Shown: positions 1 to 8,307 of the stretch, piece by piece
Position numbering within the stretch: the first letter of the stretch is position 1
Layout: every line of letters starts with the position of its first letter
NCBI GenBank assembly: GCA_014584605.1
Contig: JACTMO010000040.1
Location: 1 to 54,760, forward strand
Origin: Bacteroidota bacterium
Lineage (GTDB): Bacteria; Bacteroidota; Bacteroidia; Flavobacteriales_F; PHOS-HE28
Direction of reading: 5' to 3'
Length of the DNA stretch: 54,760 nt
Translations under genes and position numbers: made by a program
The notes under the pieces: model-generated
What the model was told of the DNA's origin: nothing
The model's input: the letters and a program-made list of their open reading frames with translations, nothing else
The model's database searches: none

Positions 1-537
1 GTTATTTGAAACACCAGTTCCCGTACCTGGGCAATTACCATTTGGTAACCAGGGCATATCTGAGCCACAGGATTGCCATCCCTGATTACAATCCGGGGAA
101 TAGGTGTCCGGGAACACGTCGTCACCACAATCGGCTGTGGCCGTGCTACATCCGGTAAAGGTATGTGGAAGGCCTAGGACATGGCCTAGTTCATGGGCAA
201 GCAAGTTTTCACCTCCTATCGGATTGCAATTGACCATATTGATGGCCATTGATGAGGACAGTCCACATCCATAGTTGCCATTATATTGATTCTCGAAATA
301 GAAAATGTTTATTACGTGGTTCACGTTCACTCCAAGCATGTCCCTAAGCCCGCTTGAGCAATAGGGCGTTGGAAGCAGGTAGGCCATTGTGTGCGTGTTG
401 TCGTCATCGTGGTAGTAGACACCGTCGTAGACAAACCGAATTCTAGAGTCATTAATATACTCCGTACCCGGGACGACCAAGGAAGGAGGGAGAATGTCAG
501 AGTAGTACCAATTCAAAACATTCACCTTGCTCAGCAT
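1..537 (-). CDS. M43-like secreted metalloprotease, partial and lacking its 5' end
   Basis: The minus strand is open from here to base 1 with no stop, so the C-terminus lies outside the window. The zinc-protease signature HELGHVLGLPH is at 195-163, followed by a Cys-rich segment (DDVFPDT, CNQGW, CG) typical of the cytophagalysin/pappalysin family M43, in which HExxHxxGxxH carries the zinc ligands and the catalytic Glu. Members are normally secreted prepro-enzymes. Here no signal peptide or propeptide can be found: the family-like sequence begins near 537 (an in-frame ATG; another lies at 588), directly where an esterase reading frame starts on the other strand and where base composition jumps. 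GC is about 40-45%, unlike its right-hand neighbours. I am confident of the family but not that this gene is intact; it may be a fragment at a recombination or assembly junction. Confidence 0.7.
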   Translation of the reverse strand, partial: MLSKVNVLNWYYSDILPPSLVVPGTEYINDSRIRFVYDGVYYHDDDNTHTMAYLLPTPYCSSGLRDMLGVNVNHVINIFYFENQYNGNYGCGLSSSMAINMVNCNPIGGENLLAHELGHVLGLPHTFTGCSTATADCGDDVFPDTYSPDCNQGWQSCGSDMPWLPNGNCPGTGTGVSNN

Positions 538-1519
538 CGTGCTCGCAGCCTTGCTCGCCTTCTCGCTCAGCGTGTGGCCCGGCGCCATGGTGGTCCGGAT
601 CACCTTCAAGAAAGGCGGTAAGGAGATGCGGCAAGGACTGGTGCCCTTCGAGCGGAACGATGTGCATGTGATCCTGGATGAAGTGTATACGGCCGGCGAC
701 CCGGATACCCGCATGGACATCTACATCCCGCAGCGGATGATGGGCGGGGATCACCGACTGCCCGTGGTGGTCTGGACCCATGGCGGCGGATGGATCGGTG
801 GCGACAAGAGCGAGATGCGTGGCTACCTGATGCACCTGGCCCATGAAGGGTACGTGGTGATCGCCATCAAATACGGCCTGGCCCCGGAGCACCGTTATCC
901 TGCACCGCTGCACCGGATCAATGCAGCCCTGGCCCATATCCGCGCGAATGCCGCACGCTTCCAGGCGGACATGGATCGGGTGTTCATGGCGGGCGACAGC
1001 GCCGGTGCGCAGCTTACCGCGCAGACCGCAGCGACCATTACCAACCCGGACCATGCGAAGGCGGTCGGCATTGCCCCCACCCTGGGTCCCGGACAGCTGC
1101 GCGGGTTGATCCTGCACTGCGGGCTCTACGACATGCCCATGTATGTGCAGCGTGCCAACGACGCCGGCGGCATGGTGGGCTATCTGGCGAACATCCTGCC
1201 CTGGGCCTATCTCGGCGAGCGCAAGCCTGCGGAGGACGCATTGCGGGCGATGTCACCGATCCACCACGCCACGTCGGCATTCCCACCCGTCTTCATCAGC
1301 GGTGGCAACGGCGACCCCCTCACCGCGCACCAGAGCCGTCCCATGGCCACCCGGCTCGAGGAACTGGGTGTACCGGTGACCAGCCTGTTCTTCCCTGATG
1401 ACCATTCGCCCGCGTTGCCCCACGAATACCAGTTCCGTCTGGCCGAGCCCGAAGCTCAACAGGCCTTCGCGATGACGCTTGAGTTCCTGAAGGCACGGAC
1501 GAATCCATCAAGCTTCTGA
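527..1519 (+). CDS. alpha/beta hydrolase (carboxylesterase/HSL-like), N-terminus uncertain
   Basis: Alpha/beta-hydrolase-fold esterase. The oxyanion-hole motif HGGGW is at residues 85-89, the nucleophile elbow GDSAG at 156-160 with Ser158, and the acid/His part is in the C-terminal GDPLTAHQ...DDHSPALPHE segment. YGLAPEHRYPAPL is the usual lid/strand signature of the hormone-sensitive-lipase and kynurenine-formamidase-like esterases. Residues 1-25 are hydrophobic (LLSIVLAALLAFSLSVW), which suggests a membrane anchor or signal sequence, but the only start is TTG and no ATG precedes the hydrophobic stretch; an in-frame TAG lies at 503-505. The real start may have been lost at the composition break near 525. 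The substrate cannot be read from the sequence. Downstream convergent neighbour is a GIY-YIG gene. Confidence 0.85.
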   Translation: MLSIVLAALLAFSLSVWPGAMVVRITFKKGGKEMRQGLVPFERNDVHVILDEVYTAGDPDTRMDIYIPQRMMGGDHRLPVVVWTHGGGWIGGDKSEMRGYLMHLAHEGYVVIAIKYGLAPEHRYPAPLHRINAALAHIRANAARFQADMDRVFMAGDSAGAQLTAQTAATITNPDHAKAVGIAPTLGPGQLRGLILHCGLYDMPMYVQRANDAGGMVGYLANILPWAYLGERKPAEDALRAMSPIHHATSAFPPVFISGGNGDPLTAHQSRPMATRLEELGVPVTSLFFPDDHSPALPHEYQFRLAEPEAQQAFAMTLEFLKARTNPSSF

Positions 1520-1638
1520 TCGCTGAACACCTGAGTGCTTCGTGCTGGGTGAAGCGATCGACAGCCAGGAGATGCACATGACGGGGATCGACCGGTCGTA
1601 CTGCGAAGTGAAGTGATGGGCCAGGTCGCCGTGCCCCC

Positions 1639-1983
1639 TCAGTTCGTCCACACCGCATACCCCTTCCGACGCAGCTCCAGCGCGAGGCCTTTCTCCACCT
1701 CGAGCGCTTCGGCCCGGCTCAGCGGTCCGATGTGCTGGTACAAGCTGGGACGCAGGTAGCGCCCGTACTTCTTCACGATGGCGCTGCTGAGGTCGTGCCC
1801 CTTCCTGCTCAGCGCGCCGGTCTTGTGTTGGGCGAAGCGCTCCTGCGGCGTTCTGCTGGTCATGCCCACGTACAGGCATTCCAGCGCCCCGTTGTACTGC
1901 GGGTTCGCCGCGCGGAACCTCCAGTTCTCCGTGAAGACCTTCCGGCTCAGCTCGATGACGTACACCGTGTAGACCGTCGGCAT
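1639..1983 (-). CDS. GIY-YIG nuclease family protein
   Basis: A 114-residue protein with the N-terminal GIY-YIG type core: VYTVYVIEL (residues 4-12) is the first strand, LYVGMTSRTPQERFAQHKTG the second strand and following helix with the conserved Arg. The family includes UvrC-type and homing nucleases, but small stand-alone forms like this are common in Bacteroidota and have no assigned role. The protein has no obvious extra DNA-binding domain; its C-terminal half (EALEVEKGLALELRRKGYAVW) is the helix that in nucleases carries the metal-binding Glu. The sequence before the ATG is TATCCTTG followed by four bases, close to the promoter form seen at other genes in this window. It stands alone between the esterase and the heat-shock gene. 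Confidence 0.82.
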   Translation of the reverse strand: MPTVYTVYVIELSRKVFTENWRFRAANPQYNGALECLYVGMTSRTPQERFAQHKTGALSRKGHDLSSAIVKKYGRYLRPSLYQHIGPLSRAEALEVEKGLALELRRKGYAVWTN

Positions 1984-2076
1984 GGAGCAAGGATAATGCG
2001 CAGCAAGGAGGACCTGAACGAGAAAGGGCGGAACGCTCCTGCGCCCCGCCCCTCCCCAAGGACCGACGACTGCCGA

Positions 2077-2547
2077 TCAGTCGATGGTGATCTCCTTCGC
2101 CTTGCTTTCGGGCACGGCCTTGGTCTTGTTCAAGGTGAGCTTCAACACACCGTCCGTGAAGCTCGCCTTCAGGCTGTCGGCATCGGTGTTCTCCGGCAGC
2201 ACGAACGACCGGCTGAAGGAGGCGTAGCTGAACTCCTTGCGGGTGTACCCCTTCTTCTCCTCCTCGCTCTCGTGCTTCTTCTCACTGGCGATGGTGAGCA
2301 GGCCGTCCTTCACGGTCACCTTCAGGTCGTCCTTCTTGTAACCGGGCGCGGCGAGCTCAATGGCGAAGTGGTCGGTGTTGTCCTTGATGTTCACCGCCGG
2401 CATCTTCATCTCCTTGAAGAAAGGCCGGTCGAACACGCGGGCGGGCATCAGCCCGGCATCGTCCAGGAAACCTTCGGGGAAGCCGAAGGCATCATCATCC
2501 AGGAAACGCGACAGCAGGGAACGGCGGGAGGGAATGAGCGTTGACAT
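2077..2547 (-). CDS. Hsp20/alpha-crystallin small heat shock protein
   Basis: A 156-residue ATP-independent holdase chaperone. The N-terminal ~45 residues (LIPSRRSLLSRFLDDDAFGFPEGFLDDAG) form the variable arm. The alpha-crystallin domain runs from about residue 48 (MPAVNIKDNTDHFAIELAAPG) to 145, with the class I-type signature SFSRSFVLPENTDADSLKA and the strand GVLKLTLNK. The tail ends KAKEITID; an I/V-x-I/V anchoring motif is visible in that form (ITI). Length is normal for bacterial Hsp20. It is followed upstream by ~270 non-coding bases that should hold its promoter; no clean TAnnTTTG element or CIRCE repeat is visible there. No partner chaperone is adjacent. Confidence 0.95.
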   Translation of the reverse strand: MSTLIPSRRSLLSRFLDDDAFGFPEGFLDDAGLMPARVFDRPFFKEMKMPAVNIKDNTDHFAIELAAPGYKKDDLKVTVKDGLLTIASEKKHESEEEKKGYTRKEFSYASFSRSFVLPENTDADSLKASFTDGVLKLTLNKTKAVPESKAKEITID

Positions 2548-2749
2548 GGCGTCGATCGGTTAGTGAGTGAACCTTGCCCCGAAGGTGCACACCCGACCAG
2601 CCCTTGTCCATGACGGAGGTCAAGGTGCTTCGGCCGTTGGGGGCACCGGGCCAAGAGCCACTGGATGTCAGGGTGCGAGCCGTTCAAAAAGCCGGATCGC
2701 GCATCCTCGCATCAGTGCATCCCATCATCCTGGTCCCCTACCCACGCTT

Positions 2750-2800
2750 CTGGCGCCCGGCTTAGCCCGTTCATCCACAGCCAGCACGGCTGAGCATCAG
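2750..2800 (+). repeat. 51-bp dispersed repeat, copy 1
   Basis: This 51-bp stretch matches 4272-4322 at 45 of 51 positions, in the same orientation. Shared blocks are CTGGCGCCCGGCT, AGCCCGTTCATCCACAGCC and GAGCATCAG. It lies 18 bp beyond the stop codon of the FISUMP gene, in the non-coding region 2548-2818, which otherwise shows nothing I can name apart from the heat-shock gene's leader. Confidence 0.8.
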
Positions 2801-2818
2801 AGCTCAATAGCGAGATTG

Positions 2819-4150
2819 TCAATCCCGAACGCAGCGCACGCTGAATCCGAGTCGTTTACTCCAGCTGTCTCGTCCGATGGCGGTGTAGGTCACGCTCAAG
2901 GAACGGAACCAACTGAGGTCTGGATCAATGGCAGTATCAGTCCACCAGAATCCATGGTAGCCAAGGGAAACAAAAATACCGGTACCGTCCAAGCGCCAAC
3001 CGCCACCAGTCCCAGTGAAGCCGGTTTCGTTCGTTCCACCCGGCGGGTGAATGTCATAGAACGTCGAAGCCTTGAGCAATGTACCTACGCCCGAACCTCT
3101 CGGACCAATGCTGTCCAACTCGATGATCGGCATGCCCAAGGCCGCTTCAAGTTGCTGCCATTCAGCATCCGTAGGCACATGCCAGCCTTGGGGACAGAGG
3201 CCAGAGGGATCAACCACGGTGTACCAGTTGTAGAGTTTGCCGTAGATGTCATCGTTGGCCGCGTTGTTGCCGTGATTGCACCAAGCGCCGCTGTTCAATT
3301 GGGTCCAGGCGGTATTGTCCGTGACGTTGGGAATTGAGCTGCCATCGCGGTAGGTTGCAGTGCGCAGGTTCTCTGCCATCCAGCACTGGCTGCCGATCTG
3401 CACCGTCCCGTAGGTGTTGCCATCGATGTCCGTCACCGAGGGGCTGTCCGGGCACACCAGCCCACGGGCAAGCTGAAAGAGCTCCGTCGCGGAGGACATT
3501 GGATCATCCTCGATGAAGGCGCTCAGCGGCCCGATGCTATCCGATGCATATCCGAGATAGCGAAGCGTGTCCCCCGGCTGCCAGGGAAAGGACACGCTCT
3601 TCGGCCCGTCGACCGGGAGCGGACTTGAACCCGCCCAGTGCAGAACACCCGGCTGCGACGTTGATGACAGACCCACCATGCGCTGCACGGTCCGTTCTCC
3701 GTTCCAGCGCGCCACCGCATACAGCAGCCCGACCGGACCGCCGGCGAAGCTGAAGGTGTGCTGACCCGGCCCCACGCGCCGACGCAGATCCGACACCGTC
3801 TTACCCACCGCATCCAGCACGGTCAGTTCCAGCGCTCCTTCCCCGGCCACTGTCACCACCAGCTGCGTGTGCTCCTCGAACGGGTTCGGGCGCGGGGTGC
3901 TCAGCCTCAGTCCCGTCAACGCCTCGGATCCGGGCGATCCGATGGCCGTGCTGATGTCCAGCACCAGCACGGAGTCCGGTGCATGCAACACCGTATCCCC
4001 GCCCTGGGTGAGGTTGATGACCCGCACGCTGTCCAAGGGGATGTGCCCCCCGTTCAGCTCGGCGGTGAAGGTGAGGGTGACGCTCTGCGCGTGGAGGCCG
4101 GCGGTGAGCAGGGCCAGGGAGAAGGCGCCGAGGGCGGATCGGAAGGTCAT
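2819..4150 (-). CDS. secreted FISUMP-domain protein with an internal T9SS-like sorting domain
   Basis: A 443-residue exported protein. Residues 1-22 (MTFRSALGAFSLALLTAGLHAQ) are a signal peptide. Around residues 80-165 there is a segment that looks like a T9SS type A sorting domain (STPRPNPFEEHTQL ... LELTVLDAVGKTVSD ... YAVARWNGERTVQRMVGL), yet it is internal. Residues from about 235 to the end are a FISUMP domain: VTDIDGNTYGTVQIGSQCWM, AENLRT, KLYNWYTV, CPQGWHVPTDAEWQQLE and the closing FSVRCVRD. FISUMP domains are surface or secreted modules of unknown ligand in Bacteroidota and Fibrobacter. A GTG three bases upstream (4153) could also start it. A TACCTTGG element lies 19 bp before the ATG. 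The gene is bracketed by the 51-bp repeat. Confidence 0.88.
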   Translation of the reverse strand: MTFRSALGAFSLALLTAGLHAQSVTLTFTAELNGGHIPLDSVRVINLTQGGDTVLHAPDSVLVLDISTAIGSPGSEALTGLRLSTPRPNPFEEHTQLVVTVAGEGALELTVLDAVGKTVSDLRRRVGPGQHTFSFAGGPVGLLYAVARWNGERTVQRMVGLSSTSQPGVLHWAGSSPLPVDGPKSVSFPWQPGDTLRYLGYASDSIGPLSAFIEDDPMSSATELFQLARGLVCPDSPSVTDIDGNTYGTVQIGSQCWMAENLRTATYRDGSSIPNVTDNTAWTQLNSGAWCNHGNNAANDDIYGKLYNWYTVVDPSGLCPQGWHVPTDAEWQQLEAALGMPIIELDSIGPRGSGVGTLLKASTFYDIHPPGGTNETGFTGTGGGWRLDGTGIFVSLGYHGFWWTDTAIDPDLSWFRSLSVTYTAIGRDSWSKRLGFSVRCVRD

Positions 4151-4169
4151 CACGGCGAGGTTGGTTCAT

Positions 4170-4177
4170 CCAAGGTA
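4170..4177 (-). promoter_or_regulatory. -7 element of the FISUMP gene (TACCTTGG)
   Basis: TACCTTGG on the minus strand, one base away from the Bacteroidota -7 consensus TAnnTTTG, lies 19 bp before the ATG at 4150. Similar TACCTT variants precede many genes here. Confidence 0.45.
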
Positions 4178-4271
4178 GTGGTCGTGCTCGAACACCGGGG
4201 GCTGCGCGTGCGGGGAGCACGACCACAGCGCGACCTTGCACCATCACGCACTGCACTCCACACCCGCGCCC

Positions 4272-4322
4272 CTGGCGCCCGGCTCAGCCCGTTCATCCAC
4301 AGCCCCACCGGTTGAGCATCAG
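4272..4322 (+). repeat. 51-bp dispersed repeat, copy 2
   Basis: Second copy of the element at 2750-2800 with six mismatches, clustered in the part between CACAGCC and GAGCATCAG. It lies 121 bp upstream of the FISUMP start codon, so the two copies bracket that gene with a spacing of 1,522 bp. Confidence 0.8.
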
Positions 4323-4424
4323 GGGATCGAGCGTCGGATCGTGCATAAAAACGTATCGCAGATCATTCCCCATATTGCCGTGCGGGCCTAGTTTGCCCCC
4401 GGAAGAACCTGTCGAGGACAAGAA

Positions 4425-4871
4425 GTGATGACCTTCACCACCCAACTGGACGACCTGTCCACCGCCCTGCGCCGCACGCGCTCGCGCCTGCTGGCCCCCG
4501 TCGATCACCGCCAGCACCAGCTCCCCACCGACCCCGAGGTCTTCGTGGAGGACGTGCTCCTCTTCGTCATGGACCAATGGGCCGACGACCTGCGCGAGCA
4601 GGGCCATGTGCTGGAGGAGGACTACGGCTGGAAGGATGTCGTGAACCACTACCCGCACTACGTGCTGCGCATGGCCGGTGGCGAACCGCTGGACCTGCAC
4701 TTCACCGGCGCCTATCCGGACACGCTGCACCTCACCATCAGCAAGGTCGGGCGCCGCAACGTCCAGTTCAGCGATGCCCATGCCGTGCAGGTGCACCTGC
4801 GCCCCAGCATGGACCATACCATGCTGCTGAACGGACTGGTGGAGGGACTGAAGCGCTACCACGCGCACTGA
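4425..4871 (+). CDS. conserved-looking hypothetical protein
   Basis: A 148-residue soluble protein that I do not recognise. It has no signal peptide or membrane segment. It starts MMTFTTQLDDLSTALRRTRSRL, continues with an acidic helix-rich part (EDVLLFVMDQWADDLREQGHVLEEDYGWKDVV) and then alternates short strands (YVLRMAGGEPLDLHFTG, TLHLTISKVGRRNVQF, AHAVQVHLRPSMDHTMLLNGLVEGLKRY). The codon use and GC match the neighbouring housekeeping genes. The second codon is also ATG (4428). It ends 13 bp before the SixA-like phosphatase gene and the two probably share a transcript. A near-consensus promoter sequence CTAGTTTG lies about 35 bp upstream. No function can be assigned. Confidence 0.75.
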   Translation: MMTFTTQLDDLSTALRRTRSRLLAPVDHRQHQLPTDPEVFVEDVLLFVMDQWADDLREQGHVLEEDYGWKDVVNHYPHYVLRMAGGEPLDLHFTGAYPDTLHLTISKVGRRNVQFSDAHAVQVHLRPSMDHTMLLNGLVEGLKRYHAH

Positions 4872-4884
4872 TCGCCGCGCCGTC

Positions 4885-5373
4885 ATGCGCACGCTCCTGC
4901 TCACCCGGCACGCCAAGAGCAGCTGGGACGATCCACGGCAGAGCGACTTCGACCGACCGCTGAACGCGCGTGGTGAACGCGATGCGTCGGCGATGGCGGA
5001 GCGTTTCGTGCGACGTGGCCTTCCTCCACCCCTGCTGGTGAGCAGCACCGCCCGCCGCGCCTGGCAGACCGCCCAGGCCTTCGCTGCGGCGCTCGACATC
5101 CCGGAACGGGACATCGCGCCGGTGCATACCGCCTATCACGCGGACGAGGACACGCTGCTGGACATCGTGCAGGCGCTGCCCGATGCGGCCGGCACCGTGA
5201 TGCTCTTTGGCCACAACCCGGGCATCAGCGGTTTCGCCTACGCCCTGTGCGGCGCCACGGGCGAGATGGCCACCTGCCACACGGTGTGCCTCGAACTGAA
5301 GGTGCGGCATTGGGCCGAGGTGGGCCGGGCCAAAGGCCGCCTCGTGTGGGAGGACTTCCCGAAGTTGGGCTGA
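4885..5373 (+). CDS. sixA: SixA-like histidine phosphatase
   Basis: A 162-residue phosphatase of the histidine phosphatase (phosphoglycerate mutase-like) superfamily. The catalytic RHAKSSW motif is at residues 8-14 with His9 as the nucleophile, and the second catalytic His is in FGHNPGIS (His110). SSTARRAWQTA (residues 53-63) supplies the conserved Arg. In E. coli SixA removes phosphate from phosphohistidine in the phosphotransferase system; proteins of this short length in Bacteroidota are annotated as SixA-like without a proven substrate. It follows the hypothetical gene by 13 bp and converges on ilvE, whose stop is only 11 bp away. Confidence 0.88.
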   Translation: MRTLLLTRHAKSSWDDPRQSDFDRPLNARGERDASAMAERFVRRGLPPPLLVSSTARRAWQTAQAFAAALDIPERDIAPVHTAYHADEDTLLDIVQALPDAAGTVMLFGHNPGISGFAYALCGATGEMATCHTVCLELKVRHWAEVGRAKGRLVWEDFPKLG

Positions 5374-5384
5374 TCAACAGCGCT

Positions 5385-6452
5385 TCAGCCCACCGGCACC
5401 ATCCAGCCGTAGGGATCGCGCTCCACGCCACGCCGGATCGCGTCCAGCCGCCTGCCAACGAGGTTGGCCAGTTTGCGCACGGCCACTTCCGGCAACTCGA
5501 ACTCCTCGTCGCCGTATGCGATAGAGGCGATGTTGGCGATGGTGGCCGCCGTGCCGGCACCGAAGGCCGAACGCAGCCGGCCGTTCCGCGCAGCGCTCAC
5601 CACCTCCTCCACGCTCACACGCCGCTCCTCCACGCGGATGCCCTCGTCGCGCGCGATCCGCAGGATGCTGTCCCGGGTGATGCCGTGCAGGATGGTGCCG
5701 TCCAGGGCCGGGGTGATCAGCGTGCCTTCGATGTTGAAGAACACGTTCATCGTACCGCTCTCCTCGATGTACTGGTGCGTAAGCCCATCGGTCCAGATGA
5801 GCTGGTGGTAGCCCTGGTCCTGCCCCAACTTGGCGGGATACAGCGCACCCGCGTAGTTGCCGCCGCACTTCGCCTCACCCGTGCCGCCCGGGAAGGCCCG
5901 GCCGTATTCCGTCTCGATCTTCACCCGCACCGGCTCGTTGTAATAGCCGCGCACCGGGCACAGGAAGATGATGAACCGGTAACCGTCGCTGGGCTTCACC
6001 CCGATGTACTCATCGGTGGCGAACATCACCGGCCGCAGGTACAGCGCCGCGTCCTCGCCCTCCGGAAGCCAGCCCTGGTCCATCCGCACCAGCTCCCGCA
6101 TGGCCTCCAGGAACAGGTCCTCCGGAAGCTGCGGCATGCACATGCGGTGCGCACTGCGGTTCATGCGCGCGATGTTGGCCTGCGCCCTGAAGAGGCACAC
6201 CCCGCCGGGGGTACGGTAGGCCTTGAGGCCCTCGAAGATGGTCTGGCCATAGTGCAGCACCAGGGCCGCAGGGCTCATCGACAGGTCGGCGAAAGGGGTG
6301 ATGCGGGCCTCCTGCCACCGTCCGTCCCGAAAGTCCATCACGAACATGTGGTCGGTGAACACCCGACCGAACTTCACATGGGCCAGGTCGGTGCCCGGCA
6401 GGCGCGATGCCGCGGTGCGGTGGATGGCTATCTTTTGCCCGGTGGTGATCAT
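5385..6452 (-). CDS. ilvE: branched-chain amino acid aminotransferase
   Basis: A 355-residue PLP-dependent fold-type IV enzyme that interconverts leucine, isoleucine and valine with their 2-oxo acids. The catalytic Lys195 is in EAKCGGNYAG; the cofactor-binding segments are IEESGTMNVFF and LHGITRDSILRIA, and the substrate-side motif YGQTIFEGLKAY is at residues 68-79. The length fits the long BCAT type. An upstream extension of the frame to 6659 overlaps recQ and has no similarity to the family, so I start at the ATG at 6452, 23 bp after a perfect TACCTTTG element. The gene is divergent from recQ; the start codons of the two overlap this same promoter zone. Confidence 0.95.
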   Translation of the reverse strand: MITTGQKIAIHRTAASRLPGTDLAHVKFGRVFTDHMFVMDFRDGRWQEARITPFADLSMSPAALVLHYGQTIFEGLKAYRTPGGVCLFRAQANIARMNRSAHRMCMPQLPEDLFLEAMRELVRMDQGWLPEGEDAALYLRPVMFATDEYIGVKPSDGYRFIIFLCPVRGYYNEPVRVKIETEYGRAFPGGTGEAKCGGNYAGALYPAKLGQDQGYHQLIWTDGLTHQYIEESGTMNVFFNIEGTLITPALDGTILHGITRDSILRIARDEGIRVEERRVSVEEVVSAARNGRLRSAFGAGTAATIANIASIAYGDEEFELPEVAVRKLANLVGRRLDAIRRGVERDPYGWMVPVG

Positions 6453-6468
6453 GCAGCACGGTGCGTTG

Positions 6469-8304
6469 ATGTGTCCAAAGGTAACCATCCCCCATGGCGG
6501 CGCCCCCCCGGCGCAGCATACCGCGTCGGCGCACGACCTGCACGGTCTGCTGCGCCAGTATTGGGGGTACGAACACTTCCGGCCCGTGCAGGAACAGGTG
6601 GTCCGCGCGGTGCTGGAAGGCCGCGACACCCTGGCACTGCTGCCCACCGGTGGCGGCAAGAGCCTGTGCTACCAGCTGCCCGCACTGGCCCTCGGAGGCC
6701 TCACCATCGTCGTGAGCCCGCTGATCGCCCTGATGCGCGACCAGGTGGACCACGCGCGCCGGCGGGGCATTCCGGCCAATGCGGTGATGAGCGGCATGGC
6801 CGCGTTCGAGATCGACAACGTGCTGGAGGACGCCGCCCTGGGTCTGTTGCGCCTGCTGTACGTCTCGCCCGAGCGCCTGGGCACCGACGCCTTCCGCGGC
6901 AGGCTTCCCCGCATGCCCGTGAAGCTCATCGCCGTGGACGAGGCGCACTGCATCGCCCAGTGGGGCTACGACTTCAGGCCGGCGTACATGCGCATCCCCG
7001 CGCTGCGCGAAGTGTTCCCGCACGCACCCATCGTGGCGCTCACCGCCACCGCAACGGCCGCCGTGGCCGACGACATCCAGCACCGCCTCGGCTTCCGCAC
7101 GCCGCACCTCCTGCGCTCGCCCCTCCACCGCGAGGAGCTCACCTTCTGGTGCAGCCGCGGTGAGGACAAGCTGGCGCGGCTCCGCCGCATCACCGAGCAC
7201 GTGCCGGGCTCGGGGATCGTGTACATGCGGGACAGGCGCGGTACGGTGGAGATGGCCGCCGTGCTGCGCAACTTCGGTGTGCCCGCCGAGGCCTACCACG
7301 CTGGCATGCCCCACGCCGACCGTCTGCGCGTGCAGCGCGACTGGCAGGAAGGCCGCCTGCGCTACGTGGCCGCCACGAACGCCTTCGGCATGGGCATCGA
7401 CAAGGGCGACGTGCGCGCCGTGGTGCACCTGGGGCCGCCGCCCGACCTGGAGAGCTACTATCAGGAGGCCGGAAGGGCGGGGCGCGATGGCCGGCCCTCC
7501 TACGCCTTTCTGCTGATGGACGACGGCGATGCCCTGCGGCTGCGCCAGCGCGTGGAGGCCGGATACCCCACCACCGCCGAGGTGCGCCGCACCTATCAGG
7601 CCTTCGCCGACACCCACCGCATCGCCCTGGGCAGCGGCCTGCACGAAGCCTACGCCCTCGACCTGCGCGACCTGGCCCGCCGCTGCGACCTGCGTCCCGG
7701 CACCGTGCTCGGCGTCCTGAAGGCGCTGGAGCTGAACGGCGACCTCGTGCTCAGCGAAGGGGTGCACACCCCCTCCCGGGTGCTGTTCACCTGCAGCCCC
7801 TCCACCGTGCACGGCCTCCGCCTCCACGACACGCGCCTGGGCCCGTTGCTGGAGGTGATGCTCCGGCTGTACGGCGGCCTCTTCGAGGCACCGGCATCGA
7901 TCGAGGAGGAACGCATCGCCCAGCTCCTCGCCACCTCCACCAACGCCGTGCGCGATGGCCTGCGCGAGCTGCAGCGCAAGGACGTGCTGCGCTACGCGCC
8001 CCGCACGGACGATCCCCTGGTGACCCTGATGACGCCGCGACGCGATGCGCAACGGCTCACCCTCGACCCCGAGGCGCTCGACCTGCGGCTGCAAGGCGCC
8101 CTGGAGCGCGCCGATGCCATCATCGCCTGGTCCGCACCGAACACGCCCTGCCGCGAGGCGGGTCTGCTGGCCTACTTCGGCCAGGGCGCCCCGAAGCCCT
8201 GTGGCCGTTGCGACCGTTGCCGGTCCGTCGCAGCCGCAGGGGCACCCATGGCGGTGGACGGCCCCGATGCGGAGCTGCTGCGCTGGGAACGGAGCGAACC
8301 CTGA
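6469..8304 (+). CDS. recQ: RecQ-family ATP-dependent DNA helicase
   Basis: A 611-residue superfamily 2, 3'-5' DNA helicase. Walker A TGGGKS has Lys64, the DEAH box is at residues 157-160, motif 0 is YWGYEHFRPVQEQV and motifs V-VI are TNAFGMGIDKGDVR and YQEAGRAGRDG. The four-Cys zinc motif, which lies right after the helicase core in E. coli RecQ, appears here at the very C-terminus (PCREAGLLAYFGQGAPKPCGRCDRC). There is no HRDC domain. This short form occurs in Bacteroidota next to a longer RecQ. I chose the ATG at 6469; further upstream ATGs lie deep within ilvE on the other strand. The glycosylase gene follows after 3 bp, so recQ, the glycosylase and fmt look like an operon. Confidence 0.93.
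   Translation: MCPKVTIPHGGAPPAQHTASAHDLHGLLRQYWGYEHFRPVQEQVVRAVLEGRDTLALLPTGGGKSLCYQLPALALGGLTIVVSPLIALMRDQVDHARRRGIPANAVMSGMAAFEIDNVLEDAALGLLRLLYVSPERLGTDAFRGRLPRMPVKLIAVDEAHCIAQWGYDFRPAYMRIPALREVFPHAPIVALTATATAAVADDIQHRLGFRTPHLLRSPLHREELTFWCSRGEDKLARLRRITEHVPGSGIVYMRDRRGTVEMAAVLRNFGVPAEAYHAGMPHADRLRVQRDWQEGRLRYVAATNAFGMGIDKGDVRAVVHLGPPPDLESYYQEAGRAGRDGRPSYAFLLMDDGDALRLRQRVEAGYPTTAEVRRTYQAFADTHRIALGSGLHEAYALDLRDLARRCDLRPGTVLGVLKALELNGDLVLSEGVHTPSRVLFTCSPSTVHGLRLHDTRLGPLLEVMLRLYGGLFEAPASIEEERIAQLLATSTNAVRDGLRELQRKDVLRYAPRTDDPLVTLMTPRRDAQRLTLDPEALDLRLQGALERADAIIAWSAPNTPCREAGLLAYFGQGAPKPCGRCDRCRSVAAAGAPMAVDGPDAELLRWERSEP
6476..6483 (-). promoter_or_regulatory. ilvE -7 element (TACCTTTG)
   Basis: A perfect match to TAnnTTTG on the minus strand, 23 bp before the ilvE ATG. 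It lies inside the first codons of recQ, so transcription of the two divergent genes could interfere. Confidence 0.7.
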
Positions 8305-8307
8305 ACG

